From Megalonaias nervosa (lineage: Eukaryota; Mollusca; Bivalvia; Unionida; Unionidae), in assembly GCA_016617855.1 (NCBI GenBank), contig JAECUM010001865.1, forward strand, positions 57,593 through 121,592: a stretch of 64,000 nucleotides of DNA. The letters are read 5' to 3'. The translations under genes were made by a program, and so were the position numbers. Shown piece after piece: positions 28,900-42,608 of the stretch; positions within the stretch are counted from its first letter, which is position 1; each line of letters starts with the position of its first letter. Below the pieces are notes generated by a model. That model did no database searches. It saw nothing but the letters and a program-made list of their open reading frames with translations, and had not been told where the DNA came from.

Positions 28900-29500
28900 G
28901 GTATCGATGATTTCTTTGAGTGCTTTAGAGTGGTTTGTTTTCGCATCGAAGTATTGGATTTGGTCTGTACTGAAACACTTCTATTGTTTCTTCTTCTTCC
29001 ATCTTTGTGGCTCCATTGATGGTCACTCCTAGATAATATTTCAAACGAAATTGCCCTCTCGTCCTAAGAAATTGGGAGCCATGACTGTAGCATATAGGTG
29101 ACATTTCCTGTAACGGTGTGACAACTCGTCGCTGAGTAGTAAAATCCATTCGGCAAAATCAGTACGAGTACGAGAACCCTAAAGATCGTTTCTAGTTCTC
29201 CTGGAATCTTATTACAGTTTGGACAGTAAAAATATATAGGTTCTTGTAAACATTTGTCACAAGCACGATCAACTACCCAAAAATTAGGTAATATAATGCC
29301 AGTCTCTTGTGAACATTCGAAGTCATAAAAGATAACGTCCACTTGTTCTTTTTATTTCTGTTATGATCGCCTTTAAATACGTCCTCGAGTTCATTATCAT
29401 ATTTGGAATGCAACACTGATAACCGTATCATTTCTTTCTTGGACAAACGTACGCCATCTGGTTTTTTGTTCGAACATGTCCACAGATGGTGCACAATATA
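28900..29500 (-). pseudogene. polB: Second Polinton remnant: polymerase exonuclease region
   Basis: Minus strand: HLWTCSNKKPDGVRLSKKE, then FYDFECSQETGIILPNF, RACDKCLQEPIYFYCPNC and NKIPGE, then TVMAPNFLGREGNF-type sequence. These correspond to 6750-7260 of the main polymerase (Exo I FDFE becomes YDFE). The polymerase domain itself is absent. The order polymerase, RWMEY gene, integrase on one strand shows an internally deleted Polinton. Confidence 0.85.
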
Positions 29501-29867
29501 TAATTCGCAAACAAATATAGTGCTGCATCGTTAACATAATGAAAGGACTGGATAAGATAGACATACAGAACTACAATGAACTCGTACATGTTTTACATGA
29601 CTGAATATGAAGAACAATCTTGGATACTGACAACAGATAAAACCGCATTTCATTAACGTCCACGTACCCTACCTTCTCCTCAGATAATAATTATGCTTAA
29701 TCGAGCTGTCCATTTTCTCTCACTTGGTCATCAATCTTCTGACAAAGTCAACTACGCCCTTACAGTGCTCAAGTGACCATGAATTAGTGCTTTTAAACGT
29801 CAATGTTGCCGGGAGAGCGCTTAGACATAGAACTTGTTTTTGACCTTTTAGTTCGGTCGTTTTATAC

Positions 29868-30174
29868 CGCTCCTATAACCTAAGTGGTAAGTGCGTCTGC
29901 CTCAGATGTGGGGGTTCGCGGGTTGTTCGAACCCCGACCGATTCATACCAAAGACTTATAAAAATGGTACTAGCTGCTGCCTCGCTTGGCGCTCAGCATT
30001 AAGAGGTTACTGTTAGGACTGATCGGCCTGGTGTCAGGATAATGTGACTGGGTGGGACATGTTGTTATATGTCTGTGGCATGATGACCCAGTGCTAGACA
30101 TCACTATAAACTGCCACACTGCAGACATCGTAGCAATATTACTCAAATTGTTACAGCTACATTACAAATCTAAA

Positions 30175-30206
<32 letters not shown>
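29868..30206 (+). repeat. tRNA-derived SINE, copy 1, with (CA)n tail
   Basis: The head has a tRNA-like A box (TAAGTGGTAAGTGCG) and B box (GGTTGTTCGAACCC type). The body contains TGGCGCTCAGCATTAAGAGG, GTCAGGATAATGTGACTGG and TGGCATGATGACCCAGTG, then (CA)n at 30176-30206. A second copy lies on the minus strand at 53711-54018 and a 3' fragment at 43869-43940. Confidence 0.8.
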
Positions 30207-30207
<1 letters not shown>

Positions 30208-31863
30208 GAGTTCGATCGTTTGGACGAAATTGTCGGCATGTGCCTTGATAAATTTTACTGGTCAGCTTTAGTTTTCTCTAGATATTCCGGTTTCTTCCTA
30301 GTCACTGACAACTCTGTGGTACCCCCTGTGCTGTCGAGGGTTCTAAAGTTGTGATAATTAAGGAAAATAAACAAAGTTTGAACGAGTGATTGTGATACAA
30401 TCTTGCACAATGAAACGCTTGCATTTTAAATAGTCACTTTCGAGTTTACCCAAATGAGATGTTGATCATAAATCGATTTGTTAAGCCGGGAAAGTCAGAT
30501 ATCCGTAAATACACAATTCCTAAACAGATTATCATAGGCAGTTTCAGAGGCATATCCCCGTATAATGTTAATTATTCCACTATATTTATATTTCTGTACT
30601 CAATAAAATTGGAATATAAGTCTGGCCATGAATATCGGCGAGTCAAAAGGTAGTCCTAATACAAGGACTTTAGAGCAAGAAGCTGAATTTCTAATTGAAG
30701 AGAAATATTATTACATTATTTTGGACCCTTTACAGCGAAAGGATTATCGAAATAGGAAGAGCGAAATCGTGGAATAAAAAGATACTGTTTGGAAAAAGAA
30801 CGAATCATATATTAGCGGTTTTAGGAAATAATATTGATGATCAGGTGCTAGACAGTTGATCCATTTTGTACATCATTTAAACTTTTTGAATGCAACACGT
30901 TCACAAAATGTCGACCAATTTTAAAATCGAAAACATTACAGACGATGATGTGAAAATGTCATTTTTTGGATTATTCGTTTAGCTCATTTTTTTCTTCCAA
31001 TTTAGTAATCTTATCAGTTTGAGCGGTAATGCAGTTGTACTAAATGGTGTACCGATAATCTAAGATTTGTAAAATATATCCATTGTAATGTATTGGATAT
31101 ATATTATGGAAGTTTAAGACTATCTTTAGAAACATAGTTTGAAGACATGTTCACAAGTGCAATCCGTTCACTCAGGAAAAGATGACTGTGAGTAACTTGG
31201 GTGTTATGATGATGGTTGTTATAAATGGCGATACCTGGCAACGTCTGAAATTATACAAAAGCTATTTCAAAGTCACTGAACATAAATTTGAGTGTGAGAA
31301 TTGTCAACATTTTCTGCGTGGAACCAATTAACATACAAATAGTTTTTGATATATGTGTATTTTATTTTGCTCATGCCATTTATTGAACATCGGTCTAAAG
31401 ATGATAATCGACAAAAGGATACAGGGCAGCCAAAATGGCGGAGAGCTGTGTCATCGTTAGCGAATATATCGGAATTAGAATATTTAAGACATGGAGTTGA
31501 TCATTTATCAAGATTTTAAAAAAAACCCCAGGTCTTAAAAGGTTTCAGTACACCACATTTTACTGTTTCTAATGCTGTTGCATGGTTTCCAGTGATGACA
31601 CCGTGTGTCCTTTTGTTAGTAAAGACATGAACAATGACTCTGCACTATAGTTTAAGTGTATCGAACGCTAATTCAAAAAATATCGTGATCAACAGTATCA
31701 AAGACTTGTTTGAAATCTTTTAAGACAATCCTAATATCAAAAGGTACTCGTGATGCTACAAAATCAGACAATGAGGAAAAGTCATGCGGAGTGGAATTAA
31801 CGCTTTCATTCAGCCGATTGCTAATAATTGTAGATACGAAGATTTCATTCATCCTCTTTGTAA
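30207..31863. other. No feature seen
   Basis: AT-rich; only short chance frames. Confidence 0.4.
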
Positions 31864-32233
31864 TTTCATATTCCTTATGTACTATTACATATTCATTATG
31901 TACAGTTTCGTATTAATTATGTACAGTCCACTATTCATTATGTACAGTTTCGTATTCATTATGCACAGTTTCGTATTCATTATGGACAGTTTCGTATTCA
32001 TTATGGACAGTTTCGTATTCATTATGGACAGTTTCGTATTCATTATGGACAGTTTCGTATTCATTATGTACAGTTCACTATTCATTATGTACAGTTTCAT
32101 ATTCATTATGGACAGTTTCGTATTCATTATGCACAGTTTCGTATTCATTATGTACAGTTCACTATTCATTATGTACAGTTTCGTATTTATTATGTAGTTT
32201 CCTATTTATTATGTGTAGTTGGTATTCATTATG
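31864..32233. repeat. 21-base minisatellite, about 17 units
   Basis: Unit ACAGTTTCGTATTCATTATG plus one variable base, with variants (TACAG/GACAG/CACAG; TTTCG/TTCAC). Period 21 keeps several frames open on both strands (VFIMDSF-type repeats), which explains the long reading frames here. Confidence 0.95.
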
Positions 32234-32482
32234 TTTCTTTATTTACAGTAATTTCATGCGTGATAAAAAGAAAAGAAATCGGTGGGTTTAATTTCTTTAA
32301 AATGCTTCCAGCTGAGTTTTATGACCATTATACCAGAAATTTAAACTAGAATGATATTTTCTCTTACATTACCTGACAGGAGACGTACTATTTTGCAATG
32401 TTTTAGAATTCTGCCAATCTTTGTTTTAGTGATTTAAGAAATATAATTTACTAGCTATTTCAATATTATCATGTACTATTCC

Positions 32483-32522
<40 letters not shown>

Positions 32523-34985
32523 TTAACTCATTTGGATTTTAACGACTGGTGTTTATTAAGCAAGGATAAGAACCTGTCGGACCAAATATTTAACTGATCG
32601 TCCTGATTCGAGTAATAAAAGTGGTGAGTTCTCGTACTGGTGATAGTAAATAAAGGAATAGATCGTTATCAGAATGACTGAATGATCTGTATATAATATA
32701 GGCAGGAGTAGTTTTGTATGGTTTAACTAAGCGATTTAGCGACACGCAGACTGAATAATGGTCTGGTAAAACTAAGCAGGGCACAGTCGTTTCGGATATG
32801 GACTGTAGATGAATAGCAGTGTAAATGTGATCAGTCAGAGTATATATTGAACCAGTTACCCTTGATGGTTTATTAGCACCTTCGGTAATATATAAGAGAA
32901 TGATGTCCTCCAATATTTTTGATTTTAAATTTAAAAAAAAAAAATATGTATGTTAAAATAGCTTATTATGATACATTCCATACTAGGCTAGGAGAAAGTG
33001 TCAGCATTTCGCACTGGTCATAAACGTTCCGACAACTTAACATCCCAATCTGCTACCTGATCGACTACGTCTACAACTACACATCCTGACCTCCTAGAGA
33101 TCAATGTACCATGTTTCTCCTTTAGTGATCGCTATCGATTTGTGTAACTCGTAAGCAAAAGAGCACACAGAAGGAGAGATGATTCCTTTCTAGGAACTTC
33201 CATCTTGGTATCCTCCCTCCCTCCCTCCTTCCCTCCCTGTCCCCGCTTAAATATATTGTATTTCAGGGGTGAACAATTTCTTATTTTCTTGTTATAGGGT
33301 TTCTAATGGTCTGGGTGACTTATATTGTTTTTGTTTGGAATTACTTGGTCGGCCGTTTTTAAATTACCCATCCCTTAGTGTTATGGGTATATCCTCCCTG
33401 TGGTGAAAGAAAGTAGTTTGGGGTTGGTGGCTTCTCTTAAAGGTACCCGTTTCTTTTGATTCAAATATGGTCTTCACATAATTGTGTGTTTCTTTTGTGA
33501 TCCGTATAGTTTGTCTTCTTTTATTCATGACATATTACATAAAGTCTATTAGGTTTTTTTTTTTATAAATCTGTGTATTTGCTATACCGTCTGTGTATAA
33601 TAGACTGTTGTCATTTACTGTTCCTAAGTAGGTTGATAACGATTGTTTAATTTGGTTTCTTTGTAGATAATAAAGATAACAAAGAAACTCAAGAAATTTG
33701 ACTTAGATAAGCCAGTCTCCAAACACAAACAAGGGAACAGCACAGACGACAAACATATAAGCACAATACAAGGAGACAAAATACTAGACCATGGCAAAAG
33801 GTCACATTCCAAGCAACTAAAATCACAATCAAGGGAAAAAAGGGCAAGGAAACCAACCCATCAGGATACAATGCCTGTGTCACGTTTGCTAAGCCTCAGC
33901 TAAAAAGTCATGTATAAGCAAGCTATAATTTTCCTGTCTTGAATAGTACCGCGGCGTTGTGTTTGATCTCAAACATTGCCACGGGGCGAGTGTTAAACTC
34001 TTACGCAAGGTTACCTGACACGCCGGAGACCTGAATCTTGAATCGACACAGGCGATAGATCTCCCCATCTAATCAAAGGCTTGTAGTTATCACACCTAGA
34101 TGTTAAAAATTAGTCCTAAGATCAGAGGGAAGCGCCGGGGTGAGCGGGGCGTTTTCTCATTCGTCCCCACGTTGACAGACAGCGAGAGGGACATTGTCCG
34201 CTAAGTTTGATTGGATCAGTCCACAGCGATGTCCAATAAAAAATTGAGATAGAGGGCGTGATTACAATTCGACGCGAATTATACCTTACAACTGAAAAGT
34301 TAGTTTCGCCTAGACAGATTGCTGAGCAATAGGGTTACTCCGAGAGAGCCACTTGTAATTTGGCGGTAAAACTTAGAGGTAGATTCTAAGGAAAGACAAA
34401 ACTTCGAAAAGGAAGCTTTTAAGGGGGCCGAGAACTTACGGTTCAATTGAGTCCCGAGTCTCCAAGAGGTGAAGACGGAATTGAGACTAGCCGAGTAGTC
34501 GAAATCGACAGAAGTCTAGTCGGTGGAGAGAAGGTGGAGGAGGAGGAAAAGGAGTCTGGAGGAGAAAATGGATGAGGAGGAGAGGAGTATAGAGAAGTCG
34601 AGGAGGAGAGAAGGAATCTGGAGAAAAGTCGAGGAGGGAGAGGAGAAGGAATTGGGAGAAATAGGAGAGAGAAGAATGTCACAGATAAGTAGAATACAAG
34701 GACAAGTGGAAATCGAGGCTATTAAAGGGTCGAGCGGAAGGGGCTCGGAGCTTTGCATCTATCTTTCATTAATGTAACTTCGAACCAGAATCGAGCCTGG
34801 GCGGGACTTCTCTAATGGTTTAACTAAAATATTGGGAGCACTCCACCCCAACCATAACAAACCCCCACAGCCTGTATGGCAGAGGAGTTCAAACAAAATT
34901 CATAAAGTAATAAGGGGTTATGAGAAAGCAACATCGTCCAAAGTTCTTTTCTAAGGCATCTAGTATTCCATTTATTTGTTTGTTT
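32234..34985. other. Non-coding stretch with simple sequence
   Basis: Contains (GT)n at 32486-32520, CCTCCCTCC runs near 33217-33237 and a purine-rich block at 34510-34680. The part 34130-34260 is more GC-rich and has CCAAT/ATTGG-type pentamers, but no linked gene is seen. Confidence 0.4.
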
Positions 34986-35565
34986 ATACAAAACACAAAT
35001 GAACGAGAACAGGGAAAGAAAAACAAAATAAAATCATGGAACTAAATTTTATCAGTCGGAAACACTAGGGAACATTTCCAAGTCCTAACCAGCAAAATAT
35101 GCTGGTACGGGACTAGGGAGTGCCTACATAAAGCAAAAGAGCGCAAAGATTAATAATTCATACTCATATGAACTACAGATGCTTAAAAAATGTAATGAAA
35201 GCGAATTTATATACTCTGTAACCTTTTCTTAAAGCAGACCCAAATTATGATTTGAAAATTTAGAACTGTTTACTAACCCTCCTAAATAAGCAAACTCTCA
35301 TAAAATTAAAGGAAACAAATGATAAAAACAACCAGAATGGCATACCAGTAAACTTGCTGAGGCTTCAGGTAAAGCAGCCCCAGTCATAATGTACAAAGTT
35401 TAAGATTAATATTTCGGAACAAAGCCAAATCCATAATTGTTAAAAAAAATAAAACAAGCAATTTGTTCAAAGAAGTTAGTGCTACTAACTCGGCTAACAC
35501 ATTCATGTGAAATCACCAAAGAGAATTAACTTTTTCAATACTAGTACTTCAATGTTAAATTGTAG

Positions 35566-36171
35566 TTAATAGCACTAGATATACAAATTACCACGATACA
35601 GCAGAACTGTCTTTAATGTAGCTAGTTACGCCGACAACCACGATGCAGCAAACTTGTAGTTAATTGCACTAGATACACCGGCTACCACGATACAGCAAAA
35701 CTGTCTTTAATGTAGCTAGATACACCGACTACCAAGATACAGCAAAATTGTAGTTGATGGCACTAGACACACTGATTACCACGATATAGCAAAACTGTCT
35801 TTAATGTAGCTAGATACACCGACTACCAAGATACAGCAAAATTGTAATTGATGGCACCAGACACACCGACTACCACGATGCAGCAAAACTGTAGTTACTG
35901 TAGCTAGATACACCGACTACCACGATACAGAAAAATTGTAGTTAATGGCACTAGATACACCGACTACCATGATACAACAGAACTGTAGTTAATGGCACTA
36001 GATACACCGACTACCACGATACAGTAAAACTGTAGGTAATGGCACTAGACACACTGACAACCACGATACAGCAAAACTACTTCTGTAGCTAGATACACCG
36101 ACTACCACGATACAGCAAAATTGTAGTTTAATGGCACTAGATACACCGACTACCACGATACAGCAAACCAA
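35566..36171. repeat. ~47-base tandem repeat with alternating unit types
   Basis: About 13 units built on GATACACCGACTACCACGAT and ACAGCAAAACTGTAG, followed by either TTAATGGCACTA or TCTTTAATGTAGCTA. The two unit types partly alternate, giving a ~94-base higher-order period. Confidence 0.9.
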
Positions 36172-39100
36172 CTGAACCGGCCCCTTATATTTATACATAA
36201 TATTTCACCAGAAACCCTGATCAGTCTAATTTTACAAAAATAAATAAATATATTGATGAATAAAAGGGTACCTTATAGTGTTATATTTAATATCCACCTA
36301 ACTGCATTAGCTGATTCGATTGATATTATGATAAAAATACGCTGATAAATAGATGAATCTAGATGTAATTCATCAAAACATTTCTCAAAATAGGCTTTGC
36401 CAACCCGTATATCTAATTTAAAATGGCTCGTACTTTTCTTAAAACATACACTTTGCAATATCTACATTGATTAACAGGTAGTTCGAATACACATATCGAT
36501 CACCTACGTACAAAGGTAGTTAAAATAATTGGTCCCTTAAAATAGCTTCATATTGTTTACCTGTAAAATTACTTCATTCACTTGAACTTTTATTTGTCTG
36601 GATATATCTTAACACATATAGACTGCGCTTGTACCCTATGAGGAGAACATATCAAATTACAATCTGTCCAAACTCTAGAAAAAGGCAGCGAGAATAAATT
36701 CGAATCTTCGTCATTTGACTCTTCCAATGTTTGATTGTCATGTCCTTAATGGTTACCAGTATAAAAGGTATAGTTTATTTGAAAAAAAAATCATGACATG
36801 CAAGTTTATAAACAACCTTTCTCCAGACTATATCTCTGGAGTGACGAATTTTTATATCCGGTTACATAATTAATTTTGATACCGTGCGGGGTGACTGAAC
36901 ATTAACAACGAGCCTGCGCAGGTAAAGCATGCAAAGCTACCCACAAGTAGTGATTTGTAAACAACATTTTTAATTCCCTGGTTTTAACACATGAATAGAA
37001 AAGAAAAGTTTATACAAGAGCTGGCTAGGGATATTCAAAGAGTAGAAGATTATATAACTGCTATTTAAGTTAAGGTAGGCTGTTGAATACAAAAACAAAA
37101 TCTTACAATAAAATCAGTAAAATGGTTACATCCTTGTCAGGATACCGCGATGAAAATTATGATAATATTAATGGACAGGTTCATGACAACTTTTAGAGTA
37201 AAATCAATAAATTATTTATTATGTCACCATGCGCAACACCAGACTTGATAATTCTAAAATTTGTATTCGTATATTTATAATGGAAACAAAATTTCGAAGA
37301 AAATTTAATTCCATCAACATAAGAAGAACAACAAAAAAAAAAAAAAAATGCTTTGATTTTGTCCAAATATACAATTCAGGTAATTATTAGTAAATTAAAT
37401 GGAAAGTGTAAATTAAAAAATAAGAAGTTCCATTTATCATGTAAGTGAAAATGTCTAGGACATACCATCAATTTGTTTCTGTTACGTTTTGTGTTATCTT
37501 CAAAATGTTACCCCTTTACACGTGATTTCTTATTGCCATATCCATCGCTGTCGAATATATGAAAGTAAAATAAAATAAGTAACTTTCGAATAAACCAAGA
37601 AAAACTACAATAAAACAAACATGCTTGTAAAATAAAATAGTAAAGCTCAGATAATAAGACCAGTGCTCACATAACAAACTTCCAAATGAACTGTATTAAA
37701 AACACAATAACATCAATCCTAAAAAAATGAAAACAAAGAGGCACGAATGAAACAGACAAATATCAAAACAAACAAAGAAAATACGAATGAAACATTCATA
37801 GGCCAAATGAAATAACGTTATTTATAATAAGATCAATACTCAAAATAAATAAATAAATAAATAAAATCAAACCGACCGATTTCAAAACAAACAAACAAAA
37901 CAAAATTGAAACAAGCAAAAGCCAAACAAAATAAACAGTAATTACAAGAAACAAATAAAAATCAAGGGGTTATAATAACGTAAAAATGAAACAATGTAAC
38001 AAAAGCAAATGACAGAAACACGCTCATATAACACCCATTCGCAAACACCATTGACAAATGAACGAAACACGAGAGTCAAAGGACCAACTTTACAAACAAA
38101 AAACAAACGGCCCCTTGCATTGTAAGGGGAGATTATATTTATTAAGCCAAGAGCGTAAAACATTTGAACATGGAGCATCAGGTGATATAAAATGATTTAG
38201 GTGGCAGGGTCCAGTTTCGTAAATTGGCTCCTGGCAAATTTCTTAACTTAAGACTATGTTGTGACTTTTTCAGCTATTATTGTTTATGAATTAAAGATAT
38301 GGATATATTTGTGAACTGGTGTTTCGGGCTTGTGTTGTTATTGAAATTGATGTCAGCATGTACACTTTCCATAGTTACTCTGCAGTATGTTGATAGTGAA
38401 ATACCAATAGTCGGCTAGGAAGAAGAGCTAGCCTCCCATAACAGTAAACACATGGGTTTGGGGCAAGTAGAATATCTCAAAAACGGCTTGGATGACAACT
38501 GTTTTCACTTGCATCAGCCTGTTTAGTATACAATGTTTTGCAGAATTGTCATTTAGGTCAAGGACTTGTGTGTTTGCACTGTGAGCAACACATGGTGTCA
38601 AAAATGACCTTCGGACATGAAAATTGCAGGTATAAATTTGGGGTTGGGGTGCATACACTTCTTCTGTTATGAACTGCCATTGACTTCTCTGGTCAAGTGG
38701 ATAATATTCTTATGCTTTGTTTTAATATAGGTATCCAAAAATATGGACCTTTTTGACATCACTTGTGTATTTGATTTTTTATGATTTTTTTATACTAGGT
38801 CACTGATTGCGGCATTAAATTTGTACATAAAAACTGGCCCCTGCCCCCTTAACTAACCCTGTAAGGCTGTTAAATGAAGTAGCCGATTTATTTTCACGCG
38901 CCATAAACAGCAATACAGGCGCCCACTCAGACGACCCCAGTTCCATTGACAGTATCAAGATCCCCTCCTTCTTCGAACTGACTATGGCAACATCACCGAC
39001 ATTGGCTACCACAAACAGCATCATCAGCGAACATATACATTTATTTCGAAGTTCCCAATAGGCTTAATTGGTTGTGAAATGTTTATTTTTCATTTCTAAT

Positions 39101-39195
39101 CAATTCGCCTCAATTCATTATAATCTCATAACACAACTAATGGGTATGTAGAGGGATTTGAAAGTATTTTAGGTGTGGTTTCATTAAATCATGAA

Positions 39196-39198
<3 letters not shown>
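36172..39198. other. No gene seen
   Basis: AT-rich, with A runs near 37330-37350 and 37850-37940. Only chance frames. Confidence 0.4.

Positions 39199-39250
<52 letters not shown>
39199..39250. repeat. (GA)n microsatellite
   Basis: About 26 GA units. Confidence 0.95.
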
Positions 39251-39255
<5 letters not shown>

Positions 39256-40705
39256 TTTACAACAAATTAAAATCTCATTGTCATGATGAACATATAATCC
39301 TCTAAGTCGGTGAAAATTTACAGAAGTTGTTATATTTCGCTCTTTTCTGTTACTTAGTTTAAGACCATAGAGTCGTAACATTCGGCTTGAGTACATTCTT
39401 CCTTTTGTTCTCTGTGGCACAAAGAATGATAACTAGCATTACATCGTCAAACAGGATATACGGTTCTGCTAATCTAAACATTTGTCTTCATTGGGCATAA
39501 TTCACTTTACACGGTTTAAAATCCAGGTAGGACAAAAGTTGAATCACGTTTCCATCAAAAGTGTCTCATTCTCATAGTAGCCGTCGCTTAAAAAAAAAAA
39601 AACCCTCTAACATTGCTTTCTGGATTTAGGTGCGATATCAGTACCTTTCAAGCAATTTTCTGACACATTAGGAGGCAAATCCTGTAGTGTCCGTTCAATC
39701 GGTTGCCATCTTTGGAGTAAGCGTGCCTGGCGTAGTGAAATTGCTCGGCTTTCGACGTAGACGTAGCTACACTTCCGTTGGCGATTCATTAGTTGCACTA
39801 AAATCACCCAAAACTGAGCCTAATCTTAGATCTAACAATGATAAATAAGACAGCAAGGTCGACTAACCTTTTTCAAAACTTTTGCTGTATCAGCACCTAT
39901 GTTTGTGAAATTCCTTAATTCCCTACCGCGGGAAATAAGTAATTTAAATTTCCTTATTTCGTTTAAAACTTCATGTAAGAAATTCTTTCTTTACCAGCTG
40001 GACCGATATATTAAAGTCTGCAGGTAAAAAAAAATTAACATTGTATCCAGATATAATGGGAGAGTGTATAAGTGTGCAGGTGATCCGAATGCGTGAGTGC
40101 TCCTTCACATTATCTGCCTGTCCATTTCAAAGCAAATATCAATATTTTCGATAGCAGAAACCTTAAAAAGAGGCAGTAGTTATGTCTGCAAAGCATTATA
40201 AAATATAATTAATATTGCATTTCAACAAAGATAATCTTTCTATCTTTTATGAATATCTATTTTCTCTCTTATTCTACCCCGTATGCAAGTGAGTACTTTT
40301 AGTTCTGACATATTTCATTTATGGTCAAAGTGTATATTGTAGCCAATATTAATACTTGTAAGATAATATTTGTTTATATTCCATATATCATCATCATCCT
40401 TTTTATTTCTTTAATGTGTATTACATGTAAATATTATCTATACCACCATGGAATTTATAATTGTTTTTATACATGCATGCTCAAGGGCTAGCGACCCTCA
40501 ATTCTTCTTCTGTATATATGTGTATCGCATATGATTAGTTGTGTACCTGTTGGCCACTATTGTTGTATTCATTAAGAGGTCTATTTAAACTTAATGTATG
40601 CATGTGTATGAGTGATTGTATTATAATATAACCTGTCGATATATTGAAGACCATCTGGCAGGTGGATCTCGAATAAACTAAATATGCTCTCCCATTTAAA
40701 TAAAG

Positions 40706-40750
<45 letters not shown>

Positions 40751-41716
40751 GTTGCAGTTTCAGGAACGTCTTTCCAGGAAGGGCGTTGTTTGCTGTTGCT
40801 TCTATTTATGCTTTATGCACATGACTTGAGCTTTTTTGAAAAGGAATATGTATAACTTGATCATGTAGAATACACTAAATTGCGCAGAGTTCAGAGGACG
40901 CACCTAGAAATTTATCTTACAGGTATCACAATCAATCACCTGATATCTTTTCTCAGACCCGGGCATTGCAATTAATGAGCTTATATTAAAATTCACGATG
41001 AAATCCTTGACAAATCAGTTTTTGTAATTATTTGTTTATTTTGAAAAGTCTGCAAGGTTGAATAAGTATATAATATTCCATGAAAAAGATTAGAAAAACC
41101 AGACAAATGCTTGATTATCTTTCTGGTGCAGGCGACATACTAATATCACCGTCATCATACGTTATCGTGCATATTCATCGTCGCAGTCCTCGAGTGATGA
41201 ATCGCTACGTTCCTTTTTCACCTAAGGCCACCATCAATATGCATAAACCTGCATAACCAATCGCTGCGGGCGCGAGTAAAATTTTCTCGCCGTTGTGACC
41301 CAGCATGACCTTTCACGCTGTTTGAATGAGCCAATCAAAGTTTCAGTGCAAACAAAGTCACTTATCTAGCGATATTACGGGTACTTTCATTAATGTGTAG
41401 GAGATTGTCACGCTGTTTGTTTATGCGTACTCGTGAGCACAGCACATGTAACATAGGTGACCAAGGAACATCTTCGAGAAAAACAAAAATTTGAAGATTT
41501 GTCTGATTTTACTCCATGAGAAATAGCAACTTCAAATCTTCACATTTAGATTGAGTTTTTTATTGATGACAAAAGAAAAAAGTACTTAATGAATCGAATT
41601 ACATTCTACCTGAATAGACATGTGGCCTATATCTTTTAACACAGCACTGCAGGAAAATTGTGGGCGAAGGGACACGCTAGAACTGAACATTTAAATTTAT
41701 AACTTCATCATTGTGT
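39251..41716. other. Non-coding stretch with (ATT)n and a shared motif
   Basis: CTTAGTTTAAGACCATAGAG followed by TCGTAACA at 39353-39380 is shared with 62992-63020. (ATT)n at 40705-40750 directly follows ...CGAATAAACTAAA and AATAAAG, which could be the 3' tail of an old retroelement (low confidence). No protein remnant seen. Confidence 0.4.
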
Positions 41717-42608
41717 TACGTGTAGGCTCGTACAATAATAAGAAGAGAAAAGAGTGAAGTCAACAAGCTTTGTATATTTTAACAAAATAATTTATTTCCC
41801 TAGAAAACAATGCAAAAATTGGAAATAGGACTTAGGTTTGTGATTATAATCCAAAATTTAATCCTAAGAATGAAAAATACAAAGTCCTATCACTAAATAG
41901 TTCTAATATAATCCAGGTTCGAATCTCGACGACGTTCCAATATGGAAGACAATGACGTCAGATGTGGTCGTTGTACAAATGGCAACAGTTCCTCAATTGA
42001 ATCACAGTTTATGTTTCCGTATAACTCCAGAATAAATTTCCACTGAATTTCTTTCTCCCAGAATTTTTATAAAAAGTTACACTCGTTTGGTTTTCTAGAG
42101 AATAAATTATTAAATTCCAAAATCAAATGAACTTCAAAAACAATCTGGCTCGAGCCCTCAAGGTTTCAAAATACAACTGACTGAAAAGCTCTCAGAAAGG
42201 GTATTAAATCCAACTAAAATATCATGCCGTTCTCGCGCGATACGTCACTTGAACAACGCAATAGGAAAAATGAAATTTGTCACGTAGCAGAACATCCCTA
42301 TCTAAGATTCTCACTCTGAAATAAATTTAAAAATAAAACATTGTTTATTCAGACTACACGTAGACCAAATTGATCTTGGCAATAGCCAATCGTTTTCGCA
42401 CAGTGTTTATACTACCGCCCACTAGAGCGAACTAAAAATAATGCTAATGTAACGTCTTTTACGTTTTAGATAAACAGAATTTTACTGAAAGAGAATATCG
42501 AATCCCGTGAAAATAATCATTACAATAAAATGTAATGAAACAAAAATAAAATAAAAAAGAATTTTAAAACTAACACACAAGCAATTTAATTACATATACG
42601 TAACAATT
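41717..42608. mobile_element. Non-autonomous DNA element, copy 1 (~890 bases)
   Basis: Homologous to 51547-52425. It starts GTTACGTGTAGGCTCGTAC and ends TATACGTAAC, giving a short inverted repeat GTTACGTRTA/TATACGTAAC. The flanks read CATTGT and AATTGT, a possible imperfect 6-base target duplication. Shared internal blocks: GTGAAGWCAACAAGCTTTGT, TTATTTCCCTAGAA, ATTACAATAAMATGTAATG. No coding sequence. Confidence 0.65.

Noticed and set aside
29868..29950. tRNA gene
   Set aside because: A and B boxes are present but the sequence continues into a SINE body with a (CA)n tail and has a second copy elsewhere.
31864..32233. Possible CRISPR-like array or repeat protein
   Set aside because: The repeats are head to tail without spacers, in animal DNA; the 21-base period alone keeps frames open on both strands.
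34523..34777. 84-codon Glu/Arg-rich frame
   Set aside because: It is generated by a purine-rich simple-sequence block; both strands are open and no domain is present.
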